64,000 nt of DNA from Dasania phycosphaerae. Its GTDB lineage: Bacteria; Pseudomonadota; Gammaproteobacteria; Pseudomonadales; Dasaniaceae. The position numbers and the translations under genes are program-made. The notes beneath the pieces were generated by a model, which saw nothing but the letters and a program-made list of their open reading frames with translations, did not search any database and was not told the origin of the DNA. Below, piece by piece: positions 10,819 to 19,686 of the stretch (position 1 is its first letter; every line of letters begins with the position of its first letter). The DNA lies in NCBI RefSeq assembly GCF_026891035.1, contig NZ_JAPTGG010000006.1, forward strand, positions 124,001 to 188,000, written 5' to 3'.

Positions 10819-11721
10819 TTAACTTGCGGCTGGCGTAGTGGTTTTCTGTAAAAACTGCTCTATTGCGGTTAGGCTTTGTGGTTCATTTAACAGCGGCGCG
10901 TGACCTCGGTTAGCAACCTCACAGTACTCCATAGTAGGTTTGATACTTTGCATCTTGTGCACGCAGTCCAGCGTTAATATGTCAGAAGTTTGGCCACGAA
11001 TAAGTAATAAAGGTTTGTGTGCTATCAGTTCGAAAAGCGGCCATAAATCTGGCGGTGCGGCTGTGGTTTTATTGGCATTCATCAATTGTGCAATGGCGGG
11101 GTCATAAGCCAACACCGGTTGACCTTGTTCATTTTCTCTATAGATGGCGCGAGTAAAACTTTCCCAGTCGCTAGCATTTAAGTCGGGTAATTCTTTAGCA
11201 TTAATCTTGCGAGCTTGGACTACAGCTTGTTGCCAATTAGTTACGGGTGTTTGTTTGCCCACATACTCTTGTATGCGTGCTAAACCGCTGGCATCTAGCT
11301 CGGGCCCTACATCATTGAGGATTGACGCCGTGATCCGCTCGGGCACCATGGCGGATAGCATAAGCGACATTAAGCCACCCAATGAAGTGCCCAGTAGTAT
11401 GACTTTGGGAATAGACAAGGTATTTAGCAGGGTGAGCATATCTTGTACATAAATGCCCGGGTGGTAATTTTCGGCTTGCGGGTCGTAGGACGATAGCCCT
11501 CTACCGCGTTGATCGGCGGCAATTAGGCGATAATCTTTAGATAAATGACTACAAATAAAATCGAAGTCGGCAGAGTTTCTAGTTAGGCCATGTAAACAAA
11601 GAATAGTCGCTTTAGCCTGCTGATTAGAGCGCTGGCAAACATAGTCTCGGGCATATAGCTTTAGCCCATCGTTGCTTTGATACCAAACAGCTTGGTAATT
11701 TACATTTTTATTATCACTCAT
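10819..11721 (-). CDS. Alpha/beta hydrolase
   Basis: A 300-residue alpha/beta hydrolase. The nucleophile elbow is GTSLG with Ser113, the oxyanion region is LHGLTRNS (43-50), and the other triad members are probably Asp247 (GQTSD) and His274 (NRGHAP). The fold suits an esterase or a C-C or thioester hydrolase acting on a small substrate in the cytosol; no signal peptide is seen. The ATG at 11721 overlaps the 3' end of the acyl-CoA ligase gene by 8 bases, which marks the two as one operon; a GTG eight codons upstream is the alternative start. Inference from context: it may free a carboxylic acid from an ester, or act after CoA activation. Confidence 0.83.
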   Translation of the reverse strand: MSDNKNVNYQAVWYQSNDGLKLYARDYVCQRSNQQAKATILCLHGLTRNSADFDFICSHLSKDYRLIAADQRGRGLSSYDPQAENYHPGIYVQDMLTLLNTLSIPKVILLGTSLGGLMSLMLSAMVPERITASILNDVGPELDASGLARIQEYVGKQTPVTNWQQAVVQARKINAKELPDLNASDWESFTRAIYRENEQGQPVLAYDPAIAQLMNANKTTAAPPDLWPLFELIAHKPLLLIRGQTSDILTLDCVHKMQSIKPTMEYCEVANRGHAPLLNEPQSLTAIEQFLQKTTTPAAS

Positions 11722-13276
11722 AGCTTTGGTTACCGTATTGCACACGCAGTTCTCGTTTCAGTATTTTGCCATTGGGGTTACGCGGTAGTTCATCTATGGG
11801 CAATAAGTCGGCTAAGCGTTGTTGCTTACCTAATTTTTGATTGGCCCAAGTCAGTAATTCCTGCGTAGTAATTTTTTCATTAGGGCTAATGACGGCTAGG
11901 GCTATGGGGGTTTCTCCCCAGCGCTGGCTTTTGGCGCCAATGACGGCTACGTCATTTATTGCAGGATGCTCAATTATTATTGCTTCAATATCTTGCGGAT
12001 AAATATTCTGACCGCCTGAGAGAATCATGTCTTTTTTTCTATCAACTATGTATAGATAACCCTCTTTATCTAATTGGCCTATATCGCCAGAGCGTAGCCA
12101 TTGTTGCCCTTGTTTATCGATGAACTCTGCTTCTTGGTTGGCGTCAGCTCGGTTAAAGTAGCCGGGCATGGTGATGCGTCCCCGTGAAACAATCTCGCCA
12201 CATTGACCGGCCGCAACAAATTCATCTTGCTCATTAATAATGGCAATGTCGGTGCCTATTAACGGCCTGCCCACGGATGACCAGCGTCCTTCGGCTTCTT
12301 CAGGATTTAGTGTGGTAATGATGCCCTCGGTTAAGCCGTATAATTCGACTATGCCACAGGCAAATGCTTTAAAAATGGCTTGTTTTAAGCCTTGATGCAA
12401 AGGCGAGCCACAACTCATCATGGATTGCATGGAACTGAGGTCGCAGGGATGATTTGCTAAGGCTGCCAATACGCGTTGGTATTGTATGGGAACCATCACG
12501 GTGTGAGTGATCTTTTCATCTTGCACGGTTGTTAAAAATTCATTGCTGTCAAAACGTGTATGAATGACCAAGGTGCCACCGCATAATAAAGTGCACAGCA
12601 TACCCACCCATGAGATATTGGAATAGAGACCTAAAGTTAATAATATTTTGGCTCTATCATCGTAGCGCAGTGCTATACATAAATCGTAGGCCCAATCACG
12701 ACGGCCAGCGTGGTTGTGCGCTATACCTTTGGGCATGCCGGTAGTGCCAGAGCTATAAATAATATTTAACAAGGAGTCCTTGGTATAGTTGATAGGCGGC
12801 AGGGTGGTAGGCTGCCCCTTGCTGAGTTCGTCCATACTAATCCAGTTGTTATTATCAATGCTGTCAGAGACAAATAATTGAATTGAGTCGGGTAGGTCGT
12901 CCATTAATGATTCTACGCGCAGGCGTTGATCTTCACTGACTAGCAGCACAGAGACTTCTGCATCTTTCATCATGTTTATTAAGGCATCATCGTTAACCGA
13001 CAAATTAATGGGTACAGAAACTAAGCCTGCAGCCATAACACCCATTAGTGCATGCAGCATGGGCAAACCGTTAGACATAATGACGCCGGCCCTATCGCCT
13101 GCTTGCAAATTTTTAGCCAGTAAACCGTGGGCTATTTGGTGATTGGCATGGGTAAATTGCTGCCAGTTTAACCGCTGCTCACCACAAATAACGGCTTCGC
13201 GATTGGCGCGCCATTTACCATGCAGGGATAGTATTTCAGGTAGTAGTGGCGACGACGCTGTAAAATACGTAGTCAT
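11714..13276 (-). CDS. AMP-forming acyl-CoA synthetase/ligase (ANL superfamily)
   Basis: A 520-residue adenylate-forming enzyme that would activate a carboxylic acid with ATP and CoA. Seen motifs: the P-loop YSSGTTGMPKG (174-184), the adenine-binding ELYGLTEG, the hinge region RSGDIGQLDKEG with RKKDMILSGGQNIYP, and the catalytic lysine Lys504 in NPNGKILKREL. The length is that of medium-chain or aromatic acid ligases, but the acid cannot be told from sequence. It begins 88 bases after the receptor gene's stop, with a weak hairpin between, so it may be read partly from the TetR-controlled receptor promoter. No operator copy was found directly in front of it. Confidence 0.88.
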   Translation of the reverse strand: MTTYFTASSPLLPEILSLHGKWRANREAVICGEQRLNWQQFTHANHQIAHGLLAKNLQAGDRAGVIMSNGLPMLHALMGVMAAGLVSVPINLSVNDDALINMMKDAEVSVLLVSEDQRLRVESLMDDLPDSIQLFVSDSIDNNNWISMDELSKGQPTTLPPINYTKDSLLNIIYSSGTTGMPKGIAHNHAGRRDWAYDLCIALRYDDRAKILLTLGLYSNISWVGMLCTLLCGGTLVIHTRFDSNEFLTTVQDEKITHTVMVPIQYQRVLAALANHPCDLSSMQSMMSCGSPLHQGLKQAIFKAFACGIVELYGLTEGIITTLNPEEAEGRWSSVGRPLIGTDIAIINEQDEFVAAGQCGEIVSRGRITMPGYFNRADANQEAEFIDKQGQQWLRSGDIGQLDKEGYLYIVDRKKDMILSGGQNIYPQDIEAIIIEHPAINDVAVIGAKSQRWGETPIALAVISPNEKITTQELLTWANQKLGKQQRLADLLPIDELPRNPNGKILKRELRVQYGNQSYE

Positions 13277-13304
13277 AGGGAATATACTCTAATGTCTTAA
13301 AAAT

Positions 13305-13326
13305 GAGGGGGATTTTACTCCCCCCG
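13305..13326 (-). terminator. Weak terminator-like hairpin after the receptor gene
   Basis: On the minus strand GGGGGA/TCCCCC closes a 6-base loop and is followed, after TCA, by five T. The stem is short, so readthrough into the ligase gene is plausible. Confidence 0.4.
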
Positions 13327-13364
13327 AGTGTAAACACAGACCTGTTAAAGGCTATTATTCATTC

Positions 13365-15662
13365 TTAAAATTGATACGATACGCTAGCGGTTACTGTTCT
13401 TGGTGGACCATAAAAGGCCAGCTCGCCAGAGCCTAAGTTATAGCCGCCGGTTTTGTATGAAGTATCTTCGATGTTTTTAACATTTAAGCTGGCGGTCCAG
13501 TGCTCATCTTCGGAGTACCAAGTCGCAGTGGCATCCCAAAGAGTGTAAGACTTCTCCTGATCACAGCTACAGGTGACATTGTTAAAATTTCTACTGGCTT
13601 CACGATAGGAAAGGGCTGTGGTTAAAGTCAGGCTGCCGGCATTGCCTAAATCCATTTCATAATTTAGCCCAAGTTGGCCAGTCCAATCAGGCGCATTAAC
13701 CATTTCCCAGCTATCAGAAACGTCTACCCCAGCAGAAATAACTTCTACTAAGTCGGCATCCATATAACCTAGTGCAAGTGATGTGCTTAGCGCTTGAGTG
13801 ACTTGCAGTATGGCCTCAAGTTCAGCGCCGTTGATTTCGGCAGTGCCCGCATTGACAACATCAGAGGAGAAAAATACCGGAGCAGGCTGAGCCGTCTGTA
13901 CGGTTAGTTGCATGTCGGTATAATCCATTTGGAATAGCGCTAAGTTTAAACGTAGGCGATCATCCAGTAGTTGTGATTTTAAACCCAGCTCCCAAGTTTC
14001 AACGATTTCCGGATCATAGCCATCTGCCACATTGGGGTTAAGTGCTGCGTTACCTCGCATATCAAAACCACCGGATTTAAAGCCTTCGGCATAGCTGATA
14101 TAGAGCATGACATCATCACTCACTTGCCAGTCGACTTTTGCAGATGGACTAATTTCGTTCCAGCTTTTATCGGCCTCTTTGTCACTAATGTCAGTTGAAA
14201 CACCGAACAAGGTATCATCCGCTGAGTTGCCAAAGGTAAAGCTACTACCCTGAGTGGTGGTATATGGGAAAGAGTTAGTCGTGATATATGAAATACGCTG
14301 AATGTTAGAGTTTTTATCATCCTCAGTTGAGCGCAAGCCCGCAGTAAGAGTTACTGTGTCGCTAAGGTTATAACTGGCGTTAAAGTAAAAAGATAGGCTC
14401 TCGGTATCTACATCACCGCCAATGGCAAGATCAAAATGATCGCCATCCATATAGGGCGGGGCATTTAATACTACATCAAAGGCACCAGCCGAGTTGCCTT
14501 TAAAATAATATGCGCCACCGACTAAGGCCAGGCGATCGACATTATAATTAATCTGTAGCTCATGGGACTTTTGATCATCGCTGTATGAAGCAGGTACATC
14601 AAAAGAGTCTAATGGTGTGGCCTCAAAATCAATAAACTGTTGCGTTTCACCTTCACGGTCAGCATAAATATATTTTACGGACAGCGCATCATTAATATCG
14701 TACTGAGCGGTGAAAGAAAAACCTTGGTTTTCTACGTTCGATTTATGGGTAGTGCCGCAGGCAGAGTCATAGCGGTCACCGGAGGCTAAAAAGGGTAAGC
14801 CTGTTGCTGGGTGGGTTAAAGTGGTTTGGCTAGACTGAGAGCCGCAAATTTGATTTGAATCATCGTCGGTCTTATCGCCAGCCAAGCGCAAAAACAATTT
14901 TTCAGTGGGCGTGTATTCAACGCTGACTCTGGCTACAGTAACATCTTTGTTGTAGTTTTCTTCGCTACTGCTAAATAGGCCGGTTGTAATATCGTAACCG
15001 GTATCAACATCGCCATAGCCATCACGTTCCAGTTTAGCAACGGCAGCGCCCACATATAATTTATTATCAATGATTGGCATTTGCCCAGATAAGGTCAGCT
15101 CCTGCTGCCCGTAGGTACCAGCCGCCGCGGTGATTTTTGCCGATGGCTCGCCAGACATTTTTTTGGTGATATATTTAATCGCGCCACCGACGGTGTTTTT
15201 GCCGTACAGGGTGCCTTGAGGGCCGCGTAGTACTTCAATACGTTCTACATCGAAGACATCAAGTACCGCTGCTTGCGGGCGGGCATAGTAAACATCATCA
15301 ACATAAACACCTACGCCGGGCTCAAAGCCCCACAGCGGATCTTGTTGGCCTACGCCACGTATATACGCAGTGAGTGTTGAGCTGGTTGCACGGCTAGCTC
15401 TTAGTTGCGTGTTAGGTGAACTTTTTTCAAGATCAATGATGCTGGTGATAGACTTTCTTTCTAGCTCTTTAGCACCGAATGAGGTAATTGAGACGGGAAC
15501 CTGTTGTAGATTTTGTTCACGTTTTTGTGCGGTGACTAGTACTTCTTCCAATAAAATTTTTGATCGTTCTTGCGCTAATAATACTGGCGATGCCATGCTG
15601 GCAGCGCTAATCAATGCTATAACCGAAGTGAGCCTATTTCTTACTATTTTTTTATTTATCAT
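13365..15662 (-). CDS. TonB-dependent outer-membrane receptor
   Basis: A 765-residue receptor with a signal peptide (about 1-31), a TonB-box region (EEVLVTAQKREQNLQQ), a plug domain (GVGVYVDDVYYARPQAA, VERIEVLRGPQGTLYGKNT) and a 22-strand barrel ending in aromatic VSYQF. This is the subgroup that carries organic ligands rather than iron chelates, judging by the VTAQKRE start and by context. The ATG at 15662 is preceded by AGGTG; a longer frame would add 14 residues ahead of the signal peptide. Transcription appears to start at a strong promoter about 160 bases upstream, overlapped by TetR-type operators. It probably feeds the symporter encoded next to it. Confidence 0.9.
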   Translation of the reverse strand: MINKKIVRNRLTSVIALISAASMASPVLLAQERSKILLEEVLVTAQKREQNLQQVPVSITSFGAKELERKSITSIIDLEKSSPNTQLRASRATSSTLTAYIRGVGQQDPLWGFEPGVGVYVDDVYYARPQAAVLDVFDVERIEVLRGPQGTLYGKNTVGGAIKYITKKMSGEPSAKITAAAGTYGQQELTLSGQMPIIDNKLYVGAAVAKLERDGYGDVDTGYDITTGLFSSSEENYNKDVTVARVSVEYTPTEKLFLRLAGDKTDDDSNQICGSQSSQTTLTHPATGLPFLASGDRYDSACGTTHKSNVENQGFSFTAQYDINDALSVKYIYADREGETQQFIDFEATPLDSFDVPASYSDDQKSHELQINYNVDRLALVGGAYYFKGNSAGAFDVVLNAPPYMDGDHFDLAIGGDVDTESLSFYFNASYNLSDTVTLTAGLRSTEDDKNSNIQRISYITTNSFPYTTTQGSSFTFGNSADDTLFGVSTDISDKEADKSWNEISPSAKVDWQVSDDVMLYISYAEGFKSGGFDMRGNAALNPNVADGYDPEIVETWELGLKSQLLDDRLRLNLALFQMDYTDMQLTVQTAQPAPVFFSSDVVNAGTAEINGAELEAILQVTQALSTSLALGYMDADLVEVISAGVDVSDSWEMVNAPDWTGQLGLNYEMDLGNAGSLTLTTALSYREASRNFNNVTCSCDQEKSYTLWDATATWYSEDEHWTASLNVKNIEDTSYKTGGYNLGSGELAFYGPPRTVTASVSYQF

Positions 15663-15800
15663 ATGGCACCTGTAGTTGATCTGCTTAGTACAATTCAGTC
15701 TCACTGATATGCAAATAGTGAGTTTCCCTTTTACCGACGGATGAGCATAGCAATCAGTTCTAAAGAGCTATAGTTGATAGCGCCTACCACAAAAACAAAT

Positions 15801-15816
15801 TTCAACAACCGTTGAG
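15801..15816. promoter_or_regulatory. Degenerate copy of the TetR-type operator downstream of the receptor promoter
   Basis: TTCAACAACCGTTGAG shares the left arm and spacing of the perfect operator at 17355-17370, with two changes in the right arm. It lies just downstream of the predicted receptor transcription start, centred 34 bases from the stronger site. Confidence 0.55.
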
Positions 15817-15828
15817 TCGATGTAAAAA

Positions 15829-15857
15829 AATATATTCAACAAGTGTTGAGTTGTCAA
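15829..15857 (-). promoter_or_regulatory. Receptor promoter with operator inside the spacer
   Basis: Read on the minus strand: TTGACA (15857-15852), a 17-base spacer, then TATATT (15834-15829). The spacer is one base plus the 16-base near-palindrome CTCAACACTTGTTGAA (15850-15835). This is a near-consensus sigma-70 promoter whose spacer is almost entirely a TetR-type operator, so a bound repressor would exclude polymerase. Confidence 0.75.
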
Positions 15858-15865
15858 TTAATTAT

Positions 15866-17308
15866 TTATTCTCTTAATAAATGGGGGGCTTTTTGGCGCT
15901 TGATCCATAGCCCGATAACAGCAAAAATTACTGAAATAACAATGGCATAGCTCGCTGATACCGCAGGGTTGAGAACGCCGCCAAACAAATTTAAATAAAA
16001 GTGCAGCAGCAAGCCTATAACCGCAGCGGTGGCGATAACCGCCAGCGGCAGGTGGCCGCGAATTAACACCCCAAATAAAATGGGCACCACTGAGGCTGCA
16101 GCAAGGCCATAAACCCCTTTTTGCGCAAACAAGCCAATTAAGGGTGGCGGGTTCCAAGCCAGTGTTAAGCCAATGACACCTACAATAACCAACACCCAGC
16201 GCGACCATGCCAGCCCTTGATGTTTGTTGCCTTTCAACGGGGTAACAATATCATTGACTACCATAGCGGAGAGAGAAACTAAAATACCATCTAGGGTGCT
16301 CATGCCAGTGGCTAGCAGGGTGATAAAAATAAAGGTTAAGGTTAATTCGTCTATTGCTGAGCCACTGAATTCATGCAGCAAATATTCACGTACCACCGTG
16401 TCCTGGCTAGCTATTTCTAGGCCCGACAATTTTGCGTAAAAGCCAATCATTAAAATTAAGCTAAACAAAGTGCCAACTACCACGGTAGTGCCAATAAATT
16501 TACCAATATCGGCTTCATTTCGCAGATAGAGTACTTTGGTTAATATATGCGGTTGCAACATTAGGGCGAAGGTAATAATAAAGCCGCTACCAAAGACCGA
16601 GAAAAAGCTATAGTACAAATTACTATCTTTATTAAAGGGCATAGCATAGGAAAGGCTAATCGTTTTTAGCGAGCTAAAAAAACCGCCGTCAAAATAATGC
16701 AGGCCTTGAACAAAAAGTACCACCGTGACCAATATCATCATTATGCCCTGTAATGTATTGGTGTAGGCATGGGCGTAGGTGCCGCCCATTAATACATAGG
16801 AAAAGACAAACACTAGCACGATAACTAAAGCGGTTTTTTGTTCTATAGGGAAAATACCTGTCATTAATAGGCTGCAGCCCACTAGAATAAGCACCACAAA
16901 AGTGATGGATAATAAATTTATAAACGCAAAAAACAGACTAAAGCCGCGGTGCTGATAGCGATGATAAATCCAATCGGGAATGGTCAGTGCTTGCTTTTCT
17001 TCCCCCAGCCTTAGAAAACCACGCGAGAGCAACAGAAAGGCGGATAAAATCCCTAAAGAGCCTGCAACACCGTAATGTAAGTAAGCGGAAAGGCCATGGC
17101 TATAAATAAAGCCGGGGTTGATAACAAAGGTTGCTGTGGATGCTATGGAGGCTGCTAGGGTAATCCCTATAAGGTAGGGGCTCATATCCTTATTGCCTAT
17201 AGAGAAGCCTCCTATATCTTTGGTGCGGCGCATGCCTATCCACGACAGCCAATAGATCAATACAACGTAACTGCCAACTAACCCATACTTAAACATTTCG
17301 GTCAACAT
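15866..17308 (-). CDS. Sodium:solute symporter family protein
   Basis: A 480-residue inner-membrane protein of the SSS family with about 13 membrane helices. Family features seen: the early helix with GFSIGNKDMSPYLIGITLAAS, the loop IPDWIYHRYQHRG, a central GGTYAHAYTNTLQGIMM segment, and ATGMSTLDGILVSLSAM in the helix that carries the second sodium site. Such carriers import sugars, amino acids or carboxylates with Na+. It is transcribed away from the TetR gene from a promoter covered by the perfect operator. Substrate is unknown; with the receptor and the CoA ligase nearby, an organic acid or its ester is the best guess. Confidence 0.87.
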   Translation of the reverse strand: MLTEMFKYGLVGSYVVLIYWLSWIGMRRTKDIGGFSIGNKDMSPYLIGITLAASIASTATFVINPGFIYSHGLSAYLHYGVAGSLGILSAFLLLSRGFLRLGEEKQALTIPDWIYHRYQHRGFSLFFAFINLLSITFVVLILVGCSLLMTGIFPIEQKTALVIVLVFVFSYVLMGGTYAHAYTNTLQGIMMILVTVVLFVQGLHYFDGGFFSSLKTISLSYAMPFNKDSNLYYSFFSVFGSGFIITFALMLQPHILTKVLYLRNEADIGKFIGTTVVVGTLFSLILMIGFYAKLSGLEIASQDTVVREYLLHEFSGSAIDELTLTFIFITLLATGMSTLDGILVSLSAMVVNDIVTPLKGNKHQGLAWSRWVLVIVGVIGLTLAWNPPPLIGLFAQKGVYGLAAASVVPILFGVLIRGHLPLAVIATAAVIGLLLHFYLNLFGGVLNPAVSASYAIVISVIFAVIGLWIKRQKAPHLLRE

Positions 17309-17348
17309 GAGGTAACATCCACTATTGAATTTTTATCATTGATAATGC

Positions 17349-17377
17349 ACTATATTCAACAAGTGTTGAATATGCAA
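17349..17377 (-). promoter_or_regulatory. Symporter promoter with operator inside the spacer
   Basis: On the minus strand: TTGCAT (17377-17372), a 17-base spacer, TATAGT (17354-17349). The spacer is one base plus TTCAACACTTGTTGAA (17370-17355), exactly the same placement as at the receptor promoter. The predicted start of transcription is about 34 bases before the symporter ATG. Confidence 0.75.
17353..17372. promoter_or_regulatory. Perfect palindromic operator between tetR and symporter
   Basis: TATTCAACAAGTGTTGAATA is a 9+9 perfect inverted repeat around AG. It fills the symporter promoter spacer, and its right arm forms the -35 of the divergent tetR promoter, so one dimer could control both. 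Confidence 0.8.
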
Positions 17378-17395
17378 ATAATGACTAAATATAAT
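17366..17395 (+). promoter_or_regulatory. Predicted tetR promoter
   Basis: TTGAAT (17366-17371), an 18-base spacer and a consensus TATAAT (17390-17395) point toward the regulator gene, with an expected transcription start near 17402. The -35 lies within the operator, which implies autoregulation. Confidence 0.6.
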
Positions 17396-17459
17396 CAGCA
17401 GCGACTAACGTATTGCGTGATGCCCATAGCTTTTGTGGGTAACTATTTTTGAGGCAGCC

Positions 17460-18089
17460 ATGACTAAAAAAGACAAAAGTGAAAAGAGCGAGCGCATATT
17501 AGATGTGGCCGAAGAGCTATTTGCGCTGCATGGCTTTGACGGTGTGACTATTCGCCAGATATCAAATCGTGCAAAAGTGGATGTTGCTTTAGCCAATTAC
17601 CACTTCGGTAAAAAATTGGATTTATTTCATGCCGTATTTGATAGGCGTGCTGAGCTACTCAGCTCTTCACGCCGAGAGCTACTACAGGCATCCAGCGGAA
17701 AAAAACAGACCCTAGAGCAAATTATTGAAGCTTTTTTATTACCGCTAAAAATGGCGCAGCAAACTGGCGACCCGGGTTGGAAAAATTATCTGGCACTGTT
17801 AGCCAATGTCATGATCTCTCCTTTGTGGAGCAAGGCGATGATGGGCAAGGTTTATGATATTCGGGTTGAAGAGTTTATTACGGCTCTAAAAGGTGCTTTC
17901 CCAAAGGCCAAAGAAGAGGATATACACTGGTGTTATCACTATGTTTCAGGTGCCTTGGCGCTAACCTTGGCGCAAACCGGTCGCATAGATAAACTCTCTG
18001 GTGGTAAATGTCTGTCATCAGATTTCGATGCTGCCTATGAGCGTATGATACCGTTTATAGCTGCAGGTTTTCGTGAGGTGTGCGGCTAA
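17460..18089 (+). CDS. TetR-family transcriptional regulator
   Basis: A 209-residue repressor with the TetR N-terminal domain (about residues 8-55): ILDVAEELFALHGFDGVTIR, then the recognition helix region AKVDVALANYHFGKK. The larger C-terminal part would bind the inducer and dimerise. The ATG at 17460 follows GAGG; a GTG nine codons upstream is less likely. It is divergent from the symporter gene with the perfect palindrome between them, and the same palindrome controls the receptor promoter. The ligand is presumably the substrate of that locus or its CoA ester. Regulation of the locus is inferred from operator placement, not shown. Confidence 0.92.
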   Translation: MTKKDKSEKSERILDVAEELFALHGFDGVTIRQISNRAKVDVALANYHFGKKLDLFHAVFDRRAELLSSSRRELLQASSGKKQTLEQIIEAFLLPLKMAQQTGDPGWKNYLALLANVMISPLWSKAMMGKVYDIRVEEFITALKGAFPKAKEEDIHWCYHYVSGALALTLAQTGRIDKLSGGKCLSSDFDAAYERMIPFIAAGFREVCG

Positions 18090-18185
18090 AATCTGCGAGG
18101 GGAAGATTAAATGCTCTCTCGTTGCTCGCATGCGCTAAATTAGTGGCTAATACGATGTTGTAGTGAGCTTAAGCCTTTGACTAAC

Positions 18186-18404
18186 ATGCAAGAAATTATC
18201 GTGAACTTGGCCATTAGCGCCGATGAATATTTAAAAAACTACCAAAGCCCCGGCATCAATGTGTCCGCTACCAGTGTGGACGGCCGCAGGGTGCATTTCC
18301 CCGCCAACATTTTACAGCGCTTTGTGACCCGCAATGGGGTGCACGGTCGCTTTCGTATACGCTTTAACGAGCAGGGCAAGTATCAGGCTATAGAGCGCTG
18401 TTAA
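18186..18404 (+). CDS. DUF2835 family protein
   Basis: A 72-residue basic protein that matches the small DUF2835 family: an N-terminal strand (IIVNLAISADEYLKNYQSPG), then GRRVHFPANILQRFVTRNGVHG and FRIRFNEQGKYQAIE, the family's conserved blocks. Function is unknown. The ATG at 18186 is preferred over a TTG three codons upstream because family members begin at the first strand. It lies 80 bases before pyrD on the same strand with no terminator between, so the two may be cotranscribed. Confidence 0.8.
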   Translation: MQEIIVNLAISADEYLKNYQSPGINVSATSVDGRRVHFPANILQRFVTRNGVHGRFRIRFNEQGKYQAIERC

Positions 18405-18483
18405 GCTGGCGGGCGGCTTTATAGCCACAGCCCTTTGCTATATCATGCGCGCCTATTAGCAACCCTTCTAAAGAGCACCTCCC

Positions 18484-19503
18484 ATGTATAGCCTAATGCG
18501 CGGCCTGTTATTTTGTTTGCCCACTGAAACCTCTCACCACTTAGCCCTAGGGGCAATTAAGCTGCTGAATAAGTGCGGCCTTAGCGGTTTAGTGGCGGCC
18601 AGGCCCGAACCCAACCCGGTGGAGGTGATGGGTATTCGCTTCCCTAACCCAGTGGGTATGGCGGCAGGTTTAGATAAAAACGCCGATTATATCGACGGCC
18701 TAGGGGCTCTGGGTTTTGGCTTTATAGAAGTAGGCACCATTACCCCTAAGCCCCAGCCCGGTAACCCAGCGCCGCGTTTGTTTCGTTTGCCCGCTGCACA
18801 GGCCATTATCAACCGCATGGGTTTTAATAATGAGGGGGTGGATTACCTGGTCGAGCAGGTCAAAAAGAGCCGCTACAAAGGCGTGCTAGGCATTAACATA
18901 GGTAAAAACAAAGATACCCCTGCCGAGCGTGCGGTAGATGATTACCTGATTTGCATGCGCAAGGTCTATGAGTTTGCCTCCTATATTACGGTGAACCTGT
19001 CTTCACCGAATACGCCGGGGCTGCGTGATTTACAGTTTGGCGAGCCCTTAGAGCAGCTGCTGGCCCAGCTCAAGGCCGAGCAGCAATTGCTGGCCGACAA
19101 GCATGGCCGCTATGTGCCCGTGGCGGTGAAAATCGCCCCCGATATGGCCGATGATGATATTAAGTCGGTGGCGGCCTCGCTGGTCAAACACGGCATAGAC
19201 GGCGTAATCGCCACCAACACCACCATCGCTCGCGATAAAGTGGCTCATCTGCCCCATGGTGACGAGGCTGGCGGCTTAAGCGGTGCACCGCTAACTGAGG
19301 CCTCTACCGAGGTGATTGCCAAATTTGCCCAGGCTTTAGAGGGCAAGCTGCCCATAATCGGCGTGGGCGGCATAGTCGACGGCCAGAGTGCTGCCGACAA
19401 AATCACCGCTGGTGCCGCCTTGGTGCAGCTGTACTCAGGCTTTATCTATCAAGGCCCGGCCCTGATAGCGGCCGCCGCCAATGCCATTAAACGGCTGAAA
19501 TAG
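18484..19503 (+). CDS. pyrD: Dihydroorotate dehydrogenase (quinone), class 2
   Basis: A 339-residue FMN enzyme that oxidises dihydroorotate to orotate in pyrimidine synthesis and passes electrons to the quinone pool at the inner membrane. Class 2 features are seen: the N-terminal amphipathic membrane-contact segment (MYSLMRGLLFCLPTE), FMN-binding GMAAGLDKNADYIDGLGALG, the substrate loop IINRMGFNNEG, the catalytic serine region NLSSPNTPGL (Ser173/174), and VGGIVDGQSAADKITAGA near the C-terminus. The length equals the E. coli enzyme's usual size. It follows the DUF2835 gene and shares its surroundings with rmf and rlmKL, as in other gammaproteobacteria. Confidence 0.96.
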   Translation: MYSLMRGLLFCLPTETSHHLALGAIKLLNKCGLSGLVAARPEPNPVEVMGIRFPNPVGMAAGLDKNADYIDGLGALGFGFIEVGTITPKPQPGNPAPRLFRLPAAQAIINRMGFNNEGVDYLVEQVKKSRYKGVLGINIGKNKDTPAERAVDDYLICMRKVYEFASYITVNLSSPNTPGLRDLQFGEPLEQLLAQLKAEQQLLADKHGRYVPVAVKIAPDMADDDIKSVAASLVKHGIDGVIATNTTIARDKVAHLPHGDEAGGLSGAPLTEASTEVIAKFAQALEGKLPIIGVGGIVDGQSAADKITAGAALVQLYSGFIYQGPALIAAAANAIKRLK

Positions 19504-19686
19504 CCAGCCCTTTTAGCCCCAATTTCGGCAAAACGCTGTTGTTCCTTATATACAAAAAAGGGGTATATGCTTTCGCGGCTGAATGGGGCAAGCTAGCCCC
19601 CAAAATTTGAGTGCTTACAGGGCTGAGCCCTATAGGCAGGGCGTTGGGCATCAAACCGGCAGGTTTTAAAGATTTGGAGTTAAAGC

